Assembly (NCBI GenBank): GCA_016296065.1
Contig: JAEDKA010000008.1
Span: 1 to 64,000, forward strand
Source of the DNA: Kiritimatiellia bacterium
GTDB lineage: Bacteria; Verrucomicrobiota; Kiritimatiellia; RFP12; UBA1067
Direction: 5' to 3'
Length of the DNA stretch: 64,000 nucleotides
Every line of letters begins with the position of its first letter. The first letter of the stretch is position 1. The position numbers were made by a program, and so were the translations under genes. Below the pieces are notes generated by a model. That model had not been told where the DNA came from, searched no databases, and worked only from the letters and a program-made list of their open reading frames with translations. Shown here one piece after another: positions 39,897 through 48,459 of this stretch.

Positions 39897-42272
39897 TCAC
39901 GCCCCCAAAACCCTCTCCGCGATTCGCACGGACTGCATCGCGTCCTTCGCGTAGAAGTCCGCGCCTATCGAGTCCGCGTAGTCCTGCGTCACCACCGCTC
40001 CGCCGACGAACGTCTTCGCGTCGACGCCTGCGGCCTTGAGCTGGCGGATCGTCTCCGCCATCGCGCCGACCGTCGTCGTCATAAGCGCCGAAAGTCCGAC
40101 CATGCCGGCGCCGCACGCCTTCGCGCGTTCGACAATCGCCTCGGGCGCCACGTCCCTGCCGAGGTCTATCACGTCGAAGCCGTAGTTTTCGAGCAGCGCC
40201 CTCACGATGTTCTTGCCGATGTCGTGGATGTCGCCTTTCACCGTGGCTATGACGATCGGACGCCGACCGGAGACGCGCGACGCCCCGTCCGCCGCCTTCA
40301 TGCCATCCCTGCGAACGACCGCGAAAGCGTCGCCCGCGGCGTCCGCAGCCATGAGGAGCTGCGGAAGAAACGCCGTTCCCTTCTCGAACGCGTCGCCGAC
40401 GAGTTCGAGTGCCGGGACGATCCCCTTCTCGATCACCTCCATCGCACCAGCGCCAGCGGCGAGCATGGCCTTCGCCGCTGCGGCCGCGTCGTCCCTGAGT
40501 CCGCGCCGTATCGCCGCGCCGAGCGCCTGCGCGCCGCCTTCGGCGCCTTTCGCGGACGCCACGGGCGCTGCTGGCTGTGCAGCGGCGTTAAGCGCGATCC
40601 ACTTCTCGCAGTTCCTGTCGCGCGCAAGGAGAACGTCCTCCGCGGCCTGGTCGATTACGTCGCGTATGAGCGTCGGATTCGCGATTGCCGAGGAAAGTCC
40701 GTTCCTCTTCGCGAGCGCGTACATCGCGTTGTTGAGCACAGGGCGGTTCGGGAGCCCGAACGAAACGTTGGAGACTCCGAGCACAGTGTTGACGCCGAGT
40801 TCCTCCGTAAGGCGGCGTACAGTCTCGAGCGTGACGACGGCGGCCTGCGGATCGGCGCTCACGGCAAGCGTAAGCGCGTCGAAGACGAAGTCCGACTTCG
40901 CGAAGCCGTACTTCGCGCCCTCGTCAAGTATCCGCCGCGCGATCGCGATGCGCCCGTCGGCTGTTGCAGGAATCCCCGACTCGTCGAGGCAGAGCCCTAC
41001 GATCGCGCCGCCGTACTTCTTCACGATTGGGAAGACCGCGTCCATCGACTCGCGCTTTCCGTTCACCGAGTTGACGAGCGGCTTTCCGTTCACGCGCCTC
41101 AGCGCGCGCTCTAGCGCGACGGGATCGGCCGTGTCCACCTGTATCGGACACGCGGCGACGCTCTGCACCGTCTCGACGGTCCGCTCCAGCGTCGCGGCCT
41201 CGTCGATTCCAGGAACGCCGCAGTTGACGTCAAGAACCTCAGCCCCCGCGTCGATCTGCTTCACCGCCTCGCGAAGCACGTACGCCGTGTCGCCTCGCAG
41301 ATACGCCTCCTTGAGCAGCTTCTTCCCCGTCGGGTTTATGCGCTCGCCGATGACAAGCCCCGCGTGCGGTCTCAGCTCCACTACGCCCGTTCCGGACGAG
41401 ACGACGGTCCGCGGTACGGGGGCGGGGAGCCGGGCGGCCGAAGCGCCGGAGAGGGAATCGCGGACGGCGGCGATGTGGGCGGGGGTGGTTCCGCAGCAGC
41501 CTCCTACGATCGACGCGCCGGCGTCGACAAGCTTCGCAACGGTCTTGGCGAACTCCTCCGGTCCCACGGTGAACACCGTCTTCCCGTCCACGATCTTCGG
41601 CATCCCCGCGTTGGGCTTCACGATGATCGGCCTCGTCGAGACCTTCGCGAGCCGTTCCACGAACGGAAGCATCCTGTCCGGACCGAGCCCGCAGTTGAAT
41701 CCGTACGCGTCGACGCCGAGCGACTCGAGGAGCGTCGCGACGCATTCGACCGACGCGCCGGTCAGGAGCTTGCCCGACTCGTCGAGTGCAACCGTCGCGT
41801 ACACGGGAAGGTTCGAGTTCAGCTTCGCGGCGAGGACGGCGGCCTTCAGCTCGCGCGTATCGCCCATCGTCTCGACAAACACAAGGTCCGCGCCCGCCTC
41901 CGCTCCGAAGCGGACCATCTCCGCGAACGCCTCGTACGCGTCGTCGAAGTCAAGGTCTCCTGCGGGCTTGAGAAGCCTGCCCGTCGGACCGATGTCGAGT
42001 GCGACCTTGGCGGACGCCGCGCCGCGGCGCGCGATGGAGATCGCGGAAGCGACGAGCTCTTTCAGGTCGTAGGGTCCGTGGTACTTGAGCCGGTTAGCGC
42101 CGAACGTGTTCGCAAGCACGATGCGCGAGCCGGACTCTGCATACGCGCGATGGACGGACGCCACTGCGTCCGGATTCTCCACGTTCCAGTCCGTCGGATC
42201 CTTCCCGGGCGGCAGTCCCGCCGCCTGCACCATCGTGCCGAAGCCTCCGTCGAGAAAATCAATCCCTTCCAT
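39897..42272 (-). CDS. metH: Cobalamin-dependent methionine synthase, without activation domain
   Basis: A 791-residue enzyme with domains in order: homocysteine S-methyltransferase (1-285; GGFGTMVQAAG, zinc cysteines in FNCGLG and VGGCCGTTPAHI), methyltetrahydrofolate-binding (about 310-560; GERINPTGKK, LDVNCGVPGIDE), cobalamin cap (580-660) and B12-binding Rossmann domain (from 670, with the axial histidine in VKGDIHDIGKNIV). It stops after the B12 domain. The C-terminal SAM-binding reactivation domain of E. coli MetH is instead encoded by the preceding gene, which it overlaps by 14 nt. It converts homocysteine to methionine. Confidence 0.94.
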   Translation of the reverse strand: MEGIDFLDGGFGTMVQAAGLPPGKDPTDWNVENPDAVASVHRAYAESGSRIVLANTFGANRLKYHGPYDLKELVASAISIARRGAASAKVALDIGPTGRLLKPAGDLDFDDAYEAFAEMVRFGAEAGADLVFVETMGDTRELKAAVLAAKLNSNLPVYATVALDESGKLLTGASVECVATLLESLGVDAYGFNCGLGPDRMLPFVERLAKVSTRPIIVKPNAGMPKIVDGKTVFTVGPEEFAKTVAKLVDAGASIVGGCCGTTPAHIAAVRDSLSGASAARLPAPVPRTVVSSGTGVVELRPHAGLVIGERINPTGKKLLKEAYLRGDTAYVLREAVKQIDAGAEVLDVNCGVPGIDEAATLERTVETVQSVAACPIQVDTADPVALERALRRVNGKPLVNSVNGKRESMDAVFPIVKKYGGAIVGLCLDESGIPATADGRIAIARRILDEGAKYGFAKSDFVFDALTLAVSADPQAAVVTLETVRRLTEELGVNTVLGVSNVSFGLPNRPVLNNAMYALAKRNGLSSAIANPTLIRDVIDQAAEDVLLARDRNCEKWIALNAAAQPAAPVASAKGAEGGAQALGAAIRRGLRDDAAAAAKAMLAAGAGAMEVIEKGIVPALELVGDAFEKGTAFLPQLLMAADAAGDAFAVVRRDGMKAADGASRVSGRRPIVIATVKGDIHDIGKNIVRALLENYGFDVIDLGRDVAPEAIVERAKACGAGMVGLSALMTTTVGAMAETIRQLKAAGVDAKTFVGGAVVTQDYADSIGADFYAKDAMQSVRIAERVLGA

Positions 42273-42699
42273 CGCATCCTCCGATCTCGCATATGGCCGT
42301 CACGCTCTTTGACGGAACAAGCAGACAGGAATCCGTCACGGCGACTCCGATGCGGCGCGTCGCCTCGAGCCGGTCGACTATCTCGCGGCTGAGCGAGAGC
42401 GGCATCTCGCCGTAGCCCGGCGAGCGGCGCGGCATGAGCTTCTCGCCCGGAGCGAGCGACGCGCGCGCCTCCGCCTCTAGTCGGTCCATCTCGCGCTCGA
42501 CGGCGTCGAGCCCTATCTGCTGCGAAAAGTACGCGTCTGCGCCGCTCAGCGCGGCGAGCCTGCGCTGCCAGGCGTCGAAAGCAGCACCGAGCGTGCCGCA
42601 CATGTACACGCGCCCGCCGAAGCGCGCCCACACGCCCTTGGCCTCTACCGGCGCCTCGCGCTCGAGCTCGGCCCTTCTGATGTCGCACGCGCCGCTCAT
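42259..42699 (-). CDS. Stand-alone methionine synthase activation domain protein
   Basis: A 146-residue protein matching the C-terminal reactivation domain of MetH: ARFGGRVYMCGTLGAAFD, the SAM-site block RRSPGYGEMPLSLSREIV and RRIGVAVTDSCLLVPSKSVTAI. In MetH this domain binds SAM and remethylates oxidised cob(II)alamin with reduced flavodoxin. Here it is a separate gene between metF and metH, overlapping both (ATGA with metF, 14 nt with metH). A comparable split enzyme is known from Thermotoga. It is shorter than the E. coli domain (about 330 residues). Confidence 0.85.
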   Translation of the reverse strand: MSGACDIRRAELEREAPVEAKGVWARFGGRVYMCGTLGAAFDAWQRRLAALSGADAYFSQQIGLDAVEREMDRLEAEARASLAPGEKLMPRRSPGYGEMPLSLSREIVDRLEATRRIGVAVTDSCLLVPSKSVTAICEIGGCDGRD

Positions 42700-43565
42700 C
42701 GGACGAGTATTCCCGCGAGGTTGTCCATTATGCGGCGGGCGAGCTCTGGCTTGTTCATCGTGTAGACATGGACATGTCCGACGCCGTTCGCGAAAAGGTC
42801 GATAATCTGCTCCGTCGCATAGGCTACGCCCGCGTCGAGCATCGCCGCCGGATCGTCCCCGAAGCGGTCCACGATCGCGCGAAAACGCGGCGGCAGGCTC
42901 GTCCCCGAAAGCTCGCAGATGCGCGCGATCTGGCGTCCGTTGGTGACGGGCATTATGCCCGCCACGACCGGAACCGTCACGCCGGCGTCCCGCAGCCTCG
43001 CGAGGTAGTGGAAGTAGACGTTGTTGTCGAAGAACATCTGCGTAGTGAGGAAATCCAGCCCTGCGTCGACCTTCTCCTTCACGTGCGCTATGTCGTCGGT
43101 GAAGTGCGCGCTCTCGGGGTGCACCTCGGGATAGCACGCCCCGCCGAGGCAGAATCCCTTCCCGGAAAGCTCCCTTACGAGATCCGACGCGTGCATGAAC
43201 GCCGCGTTGCCGGGGAACTCGATTCCGGGGGGACAGTCCCCGCGCAAGCAGAGGATGTTCTCGATTCCCGCCTCGCGGAAGGACTCCACCTCGCGCCCTA
43301 TCGACTCGCGCGTCGCCCCGACGCAGGTGAGATGCGCGAGGACGGGAACTCCGCACGACTTCTGGACGTGCTCGGCGATCGCGCGCGTGTTCGCGCCGGT
43401 CGAACCGCCCGCCGCGCCGTACGTCACGGACATGAACGAAGGCGCCGCCGCGGCGATCTGCGCGACAATCTCCTTCGTGCCCTCGAGCGGACGGTCCTTC
43501 TTCGGCGGGAAGACCTCGAACGAGACCGACGGACCTCCCTTTGCAAGTATCTCTGATATCTTCAT
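42696..43565 (-). CDS. metF: 5,10-methylenetetrahydrofolate reductase
   Basis: A 289-residue FAD enzyme that makes methyl-THF for MetH. Motifs are SVSFEVFPPKKD (catalytic glutamate), SFMSVTYGAAGGS, AHLTCVGATRESI, ENILCLRGDCPPG and FLTTQMFFDNNVYFHYL. It is the first gene of metF, activation domain, metH, PP-loop gene. A TATAAT box lies exactly 6 nt before the ATG. This rules out a riboswitch in an untranslated leader of this transcript. Confidence 0.95.
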   Translation of the reverse strand: MKISEILAKGGPSVSFEVFPPKKDRPLEGTKEIVAQIAAAAPSFMSVTYGAAGGSTGANTRAIAEHVQKSCGVPVLAHLTCVGATRESIGREVESFREAGIENILCLRGDCPPGIEFPGNAAFMHASDLVRELSGKGFCLGGACYPEVHPESAHFTDDIAHVKEKVDAGLDFLTTQMFFDNNVYFHYLARLRDAGVTVPVVAGIMPVTNGRQIARICELSGTSLPPRFRAIVDRFGDDPAAMLDAGVAYATEQIIDLFANGVGHVHVYTMNKPELARRIMDNLAGILVR

Positions 43566-43571
43566 GTGCGT

Positions 43572-43577
43572 ATTATA
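43572..43577 (-). promoter_or_regulatory. -10 box of the metF-metH operon, leaderless
   Basis: ATGG-TATAAT with 6 nt (ACGCAC) to the metF ATG. Confidence 0.65.
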
Positions 43578-43610
43578 CCATTTCCCGACAATCGATTGCC
43601 GCGTTTGCGG

Positions 43611-44513
43611 TCAGATAAGGCAGAGGAGCGCTACGCCGGCGAGGATTGCCGCAAGCGCGAACGCCTTGCGGCGCAGGTTTGACTCACGGAACACGGCCCC
43701 TCCAAGGAAGAATGTTAGGACTACGCTCGAGCGGCGTATCATGCTGAGAACTGATATCCGCGCCCCCTCCGAGCCCACGGCATTGAAATAGCATGCGTCC
43801 GACAGCGCCAGCAGGATTCCCACGAGCGGAATCGTCCAGCGGAAGGCGAACGGATGCGTTGCAAGCGCCGCACCGTCCGGAACGCGTCCGCGGAGCCTCC
43901 GCCCCAGCGTCGCCGCCGCGTATATTGCGCACATCCCGCCCATGAACCACCAGAGGACGGTTCCGGTCGGAATCGCCAGGTCCTTGAGAAGATGCTTGTC
44001 GTAAAGCGCCGAGCAGCTGCCGAGGACGGTCCCGAGGAACGCAAGCCACACCGCCCTGTCGCGCCTGAAGTCAATCCCCTCGTGGGCCGCGGAGCGCGAA
44101 AAGAGCACACAGCCCGCGACAACCAGCGCCATGCCAAGCGCCTGGACGGGGGTGGGGACTTCCGCGAAGAGCACGACGGCACCGATAAGAGTCCACAGCG
44201 GACCAGTTGCGCGGATTGGCGCGGCGCAGGTTATCGGAAGCGTTCTGAGCGCCATGTAGGTAGCCGTCCAGCTCGCGCCGACTATGCAGCTCTTCACGAG
44301 AAGCAGGGCGACATGGGCGGGCGGCAGCGACACGGCCGCGGCAAATGTGCCGCGCCAGACGAGACACGCCGTCACGGCGAGCCACCCCGACGCCGTACTC
44401 CCGAGCAGCGTCGGGAACACGGCGTTGCCGCTCACCGACGCCTTCTTGCTTAGGTCGTAGAGGCTTAGGACGACGCACGAGGCGAGTATCCAGCCGAGCC
44501 AGTGCTGCTGCAT
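43611..44513 (-). CDS. EamA/DMT-family transporter
   Basis: A 300-residue inner-membrane protein with ten hydrophobic segments in two EamA repeats (AAPIRATGPLWTLIGAVVLFAEVP in the first; RISVLSMIRRSSVVLTFFLGGAVFRE in the second, both with the usual proline/glutamate pattern). DMT proteins export or import amino acids, nucleotide sugars or other metabolites; the substrate here is not predictable. It lies 19 nt downstream of dapL and may export products of that pathway, which is speculative. Confidence 0.82.
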   Translation of the reverse strand: MQQHWLGWILASCVVLSLYDLSKKASVSGNAVFPTLLGSTASGWLAVTACLVWRGTFAAAVSLPPAHVALLLVKSCIVGASWTATYMALRTLPITCAAPIRATGPLWTLIGAVVLFAEVPTPVQALGMALVVAGCVLFSRSAAHEGIDFRRDRAVWLAFLGTVLGSCSALYDKHLLKDLAIPTGTVLWWFMGGMCAIYAAATLGRRLRGRVPDGAALATHPFAFRWTIPLVGILLALSDACYFNAVGSEGARISVLSMIRRSSVVLTFFLGGAVFRESNLRRKAFALAAILAGVALLCLI

Positions 44514-44532
44514 GGAATCGCCGCAGAGTCCG

Positions 44533-45756
44533 TCAGAGGACTTTCCTGATGCGCTCGACCGCCTCGAGGACGTTGGCGCGGGAGTTGAATGAGGAGATGC
44601 GGATGTATCCCTCTCCTGCCTTTCCGAATCCGGCGCCAGGAGTCGTGACGACGTTGGCCTCCTTGAGGAGCTTGTCGAAGAACTCCCAGCTGTCGCCCTT
44701 CACGTTCACCCAGAGATACGGCGAGTTGCCTCCGCCCGTCACCTCGTACCCGAGCGCGGAGAGAGCCTCCTTCATGAGTCGTCCGTTCTCGAGATAGAAG
44801 TCGATCGTCGCCTTCGTCTGCGCCTGGCCCTCGGGCGAATAGATAGCCTCCGCGCCGCGCTGGGTGATGTAGCTCGCACCGTTGAACTTCGTCGTCTGGC
44901 GGCGCGTCCACATGGGACGGAGCTCGACCGGCGAACCGTCCGACGCGAAAGCGACAAGCCCCTTCGGGACAACGGTGTATCCGCAGCGCACTCCGGTGAA
45001 ACCGGCGGTCTTCGAATAGCTGCGGAACTCTATCGCGCACTTGCGCGCACCCTCGCACTCGTAGATGGAGTGGGGAATCCCGGGCGTCCTGATGAACGCC
45101 TCGTACGCCGCGTCGAAGAGGATGAGCGACTTCCTGTCGTTCGCCCAGTCGACCCACTTCTGAAGCTGCGCCTTAGTCGCGACAGCGCCGGTCGGGTTGT
45201 TCGGATAGCAAAGGTACACGATGTCCGCATCGCCTGCCGCCTCCGGGCCGGGGACGAATCCGTTGGACGCGTCGCACGTGAGGTACGTAAGCCCGCCGTA
45301 GCGTCCGCCCTCGTTCGCGCCCGTGCGGCCCGCCATCACGTTCGTGTCGACGTACACCGGATAGACGGGATCGCCGACCGCAATCTTGACGTCGTTTCCG
45401 AAGAGTTCCTGTATGTTGCCGCAGTCGCACTTCGCGCCGTCGGAGATGAATATCTCGTCAGCGGCGATGTCGATGCCGCGGTCCTGGAAGTCGACCTTCG
45501 ACGCCTTCTCGCGCAGGAACGCGTAGCCCTGCTCGGGGCCGTAGCCGTGGAAGTTCTCGCGCGCCGCCTCGTCGTCGACTGCCTTGTGCATGGCCTTCAC
45601 GACTGCGTCGCAGAGAGGCTCGGTGACGTCGCCTATTCCGAGGCGGATGATCTTCGCGTCCGGGTTCGCCGCCTGGTGCGCGGAGACGCGGTGCGCTATT
45701 TCGGTAAACAGGTAGCTGGCCTGGATCTTGGAGTAGTTTTCGTTAACGTGGAGCAT
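44533..45756 (-). CDS. dapL: LL-diaminopimelate aminotransferase
   Basis: A 407-residue PLP enzyme that converts tetrahydrodipicolinate directly to LL-diaminopimelate, bypassing DapD/C/E, for lysine and peptidoglycan. DapL marks are NENYSKIQASYLFTEIA, IIRLGIGDVTEPLC, FISDGAKCDCGNIQELFG, YLCYPNNPTGAVATK and the PLP lysine in SYSKTAGFTGVRCG. DapL is found in plants, chlamydiae and some anaerobes, which fits a PVC origin. The 44-nt gap before the ATG holds repeats of the ATTCAT/ATCCAT type instead of a Shine-Dalgarno. Confidence 0.96.
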   Translation of the reverse strand: MLHVNENYSKIQASYLFTEIAHRVSAHQAANPDAKIIRLGIGDVTEPLCDAVVKAMHKAVDDEAARENFHGYGPEQGYAFLREKASKVDFQDRGIDIAADEIFISDGAKCDCGNIQELFGNDVKIAVGDPVYPVYVDTNVMAGRTGANEGGRYGGLTYLTCDASNGFVPGPEAAGDADIVYLCYPNNPTGAVATKAQLQKWVDWANDRKSLILFDAAYEAFIRTPGIPHSIYECEGARKCAIEFRSYSKTAGFTGVRCGYTVVPKGLVAFASDGSPVELRPMWTRRQTTKFNGASYITQRGAEAIYSPEGQAQTKATIDFYLENGRLMKEALSALGYEVTGGGNSPYLWVNVKGDSWEFFDKLLKEANVVTTPGAGFGKAGEGYIRISSFNSRANVLEAVERIRKVL

Positions 45757-45815
45757 AGGGTTAAATCATGAATTATGGATGATGAACTGTGGGTTGTGGA
45801 TTACGAATGGTGGCG
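45757..45815 (-). repeat. Degenerate ATTCAT/ATCCAT repeat in the dapL leader
   Basis: On the minus strand: ATTCGTAATCCACAACC, then CACAGTTCATCATCCATA, then ATTCATGATT just before the dapL ATG. A shorter version (CAATTCATAATTCCC) precedes the permease ATG at 8460. Confidence 0.5.
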
Positions 45816-47408
45816 ATTGTCGTCGCGCTTCTTAAGGCGTGGAAGGAATCCGTCTATGCACGCGAGCGAGACGAAGAACAGCGAAAGCACTGCCGGCGAA
45901 CGCAGGGGACAGTCCCCGAAGCCGTGGATGAAAGTGGCGACCGCAGTCGCGAGGATGCAGAACACCGGCGCGGGGATGACGAACAGCTGCACAGGCTGCG
46001 GCGGCTGCTCCTTCGTCGGGATAAACCGGACGGAATCGACCATAGCCCTCCACACCCTGCCGATGGGCATGAGCAGAAGCACCACGATTGCCACCATGAG
46101 TCCGAATCCGACGAGTCCGTGCTCGGCCAGGAACTGGAGGTAGTCGTTATGGACGTTCACGCCGCCGACCATCTGGATCTGCCGCAGCTCCTTGTCCGTC
46201 ATGTACTGGAGGCAGAAGTGCTTGTAGCCCCAGCCGCCTATGCCGAACGCAAAGTTGTCCTTCCATATCTCGGTGGCGACGCGGACGTGGTACTGCCCCT
46301 TGCCCGTGACGCGGTCCAGGACCTCCGTCGTGTTCAGCGTGTTGACCTCGCGCTGGAGGTCCTCCGGCATGAACATCACCGCACACATCGCAATCAGCGC
46401 GAGGACGAGCACGCTAAGCGCGCCGGCCCTCACGCGCTGCGCCTTCTTCATCTTCGCAAAGGAGCAGACGAACGTGTGGAGGAAGAAAACAATCGCGAGG
46501 CCCGTCACGAGCATCACCGCCGCACGGGAGAGCGTGTCGAGCGCGCAGAAGAAGAATATGACGGCGGGGATGAGGTAGTAGTGCCGCTTCCAGAACTGAC
46601 CTTCCTTCTTCGGCGCGGACGAACCGTGGTGGTGGTGGTGGTGATGCGACTGCACCGCCTCGCCGCCCGGCGCTACCTCGGCGCCAGGCGCCGGTGCGGG
46701 CGAAGGCGCCTTGATCGTCGATGGGGTGCGGGCGGACTCGTCAAGCTGCCAGCGCCAGAGCCCCACTGACAGTCCGAACAGCGTCGTAAAGTAGTCGCCG
46801 GCCATGTTCGGATACCCGAACGTCGAGAAGAAATAGGCGCTCTGGTAGCATTCCTCCACCCACAGCGGCCCCTTTGCCTCAGTCATCTGCTGTATCGCGC
46901 CTATCACTCCGAGGGCAAGTCCGTTCCACACAATCATCGCAAGGAACGTCCGCTTGCCCTTCTTCAGGAGCGCATGCTTTGCCGCGACGGTGGCGGTGAG
47001 AGTCGGGACGAACCACATGACGACGTTCAGATGCTCCATGCGGTTCACGCAGAACGGAATGAACGGAATCAGCGGCTTGGGATCCGCCCCCGCCTGTATC
47101 GCGGGATAGTCGCACACCGGACACAGCCCGACGTTGAAGAACGGCACAAGGAGCAGCAGGACGAGCCCAAGCGACACCCACACGAGCGGATCACCGCGCA
47201 TCGCCTCCCAGACGCGCGAGCGCGCCTCGTATGTGGTCTCCCCCTCGTGCCTCTGCGGAAAGCACAGCATGACCTCCAGCAGAAAGGCCGTAAGCCACGG
47301 CATGACAGGAAGGATGTAGTCCGCCTTGGCGCCGCCGAACAGCCAAGCGAACGCCGCGCAAACCGCGAACACATGGAACACCGCTATGTTATTGTAGAGA
47401 AACTGCAT
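45801..47408 (-). CDS. O-antigen ligase-family (WaaL/RfaL-like) membrane protein
   Basis: A 535-residue polytopic inner-membrane protein with about 12 hydrophobic segments and the large periplasmic loop of O-antigen ligases. That loop includes FAFGIGGWGYKHFCLQY and NVHNDYLQFLAEHGLVGF, followed by HGFGDCPLRSPAVL. These match the Wzy_C pattern (G-x-G, H-N-x-x-L). It may ligate O-polysaccharide to lipid A-core or polymerise a glycan. A cytoplasmic loop carries PAPAPGAEVAPGGEA and then seven consecutive histidines (46626-46646). The ATG at 47408 lies inside the end of ispG (20-nt overlap). Confidence 0.8.
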   Translation of the reverse strand: MQFLYNNIAVFHVFAVCAAFAWLFGGAKADYILPVMPWLTAFLLEVMLCFPQRHEGETTYEARSRVWEAMRGDPLVWVSLGLVLLLLVPFFNVGLCPVCDYPAIQAGADPKPLIPFIPFCVNRMEHLNVVMWFVPTLTATVAAKHALLKKGKRTFLAMIVWNGLALGVIGAIQQMTEAKGPLWVEECYQSAYFFSTFGYPNMAGDYFTTLFGLSVGLWRWQLDESARTPSTIKAPSPAPAPGAEVAPGGEAVQSHHHHHHHGSSAPKKEGQFWKRHYYLIPAVIFFFCALDTLSRAAVMLVTGLAIVFFLHTFVCSFAKMKKAQRVRAGALSVLVLALIAMCAVMFMPEDLQREVNTLNTTEVLDRVTGKGQYHVRVATEIWKDNFAFGIGGWGYKHFCLQYMTDKELRQIQMVGGVNVHNDYLQFLAEHGLVGFGLMVAIVVLLLMPIGRVWRAMVDSVRFIPTKEQPPQPVQLFVIPAPVFCILATAVATFIHGFGDCPLRSPAVLSLFFVSLACIDGFLPRLKKRDDNRHHS

Positions 47409-48459
47409 ACTCGACCACCTTTCCGACGGCATCCTCCTCGGACACCCTGCAAACCTGCTTACCACGAACGTACAAGACAAATTCACCGTCCGCGCCGCAA
47501 AGCGCTATGTCCGCGCCCTTCGCCTCGCCCGGACCGTTCACGACGCACCCCATGACAGCCACATGCGGAAGCTTCACGCCGTCCTTCGCCAGCGTCTCCA
47601 GCGCTATCTCGACCTGCGACGCGACATGCATAAGGTCGACCTTGGTGCGTCCGCACGTCGGACAAGACGTGATCGCCGGACCAGGCGCGCGCAGTCCGAG
47701 CGCGCGCAAGATCTCCATGCCGACGCGCACTTCCTTCTCCGGCTTCGCCGTGAGCGAGACGCGTATCGTGTCGCCGATCCCCTCGCTCAGAAGGATCCCC
47801 AGCGCAACGGAATTCCTCACGGCGCCGGGGATGAGCGTGCCGGCCTCCGTCACGCCTACGTGCAGCGGACAGTCCGTCCGCTCCGCAAGAAGCCTGTACG
47901 TCGCGATCGTGTCCGGAACGTTCGACGCCTTTGCGGATATCACGACATCGCGGAAATCTTCGTCCTCAAGTATCTTCAGATGCCCCATTGCGGACCTGAC
48001 GAGCGCCTCGGGCACGCCAATCGCCCCCGCGTCAAGTTCGCCGCGAAGCCCCTTCTCGAGCGAGCCCAGGTTGACGCCGATCCTTATCGGGACTTTCTTC
48101 GCCTTAGCCGCCCTCACTACGGCCTCGACCCTGTCGCGCGAGCCGATGTTGCCGGGGTTTATGCGCAGCGCGTCCGCCCCCGCCTCTATCGCCGCTAACG
48201 CGCAGCGGTAGTCGAAGTGTATGTCGGCGACGATCGGAATCGGCGAAGTGCGCCTCACCTCGCCCAGGACCTTCGCCGCGTCGACATCGGGAACCGTCAG
48301 CCTGAAGATGTCGCAGCCGAGCGCCGCGCATTCGGAAATCTGCGCGGAAAGCGCCGACGCGTCGTGCGGATCGGCGTTCGCCATCGACTGGACGCTCACC
48401 GGGGCACCCCCGCCCACGGCAACTCCGCCGACGTCAATTGCTCGCGTTGTCCGTCGCAT
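47389..48459 (-). CDS. ispG: (E)-4-hydroxy-3-methylbut-2-enyl-diphosphate synthase
   Basis: A 356-residue [4Fe-4S] enzyme of the MEP isoprenoid pathway. Motifs are SVQSMANADPHDASA, IPIVADIHFDYRCALAA, LRINPGNIGSRD, the iron-sulfur ligands in TSCPTCGRT and VMGCVVNGPGEAKGADI. The compact bacterial form lacks the plant/chlamydial insertion. The start MRRTTRAIDVGG (ATG 48459) lies inside the rseP end (26-nt overlap). The gene is placed as in the common dxr-rseP-ispG order, though dxr is not here. Confidence 0.95.
   Translation of the reverse strand: MRRTTRAIDVGGVAVGGGAPVSVQSMANADPHDASALSAQISECAALGCDIFRLTVPDVDAAKVLGEVRRTSPIPIVADIHFDYRCALAAIEAGADALRINPGNIGSRDRVEAVVRAAKAKKVPIRIGVNLGSLEKGLRGELDAGAIGVPEALVRSAMGHLKILEDEDFRDVVISAKASNVPDTIATYRLLAERTDCPLHVGVTEAGTLIPGAVRNSVALGILLSEGIGDTIRVSLTAKPEKEVRVGMEILRALGLRAPGPAITSCPTCGRTKVDLMHVASQVEIALETLAKDGVKLPHVAVMGCVVNGPGEAKGADIALCGADGEFVLYVRGKQVCRVSEEDAVGKVVEYAVSLQ

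Noticed and set aside
43226..43242. GGGGACAGTCCCC-type palindromes inside metF, the O-antigen ligase gene (45905-45917), the PP-loop gene (39813-39826) and the lyase gene (60668-60681) as inserted repeats
   Set aside because: Three of them translate to GDCP within strings that fit the protein families (LRGDCPPG in MetF, GFGDCPLR in the ligase). They are more simply explained as coding sequence. Only the tandem pair at 32197-32236 is intergenic.
43566..43610. SAM or cobalamin riboswitch in front of metF-metH
   Set aside because: The TATAAT box is 6 nt from the metF start codon, so there is no room for a leader RNA, and the 45-bp gap is far too short for an aptamer.
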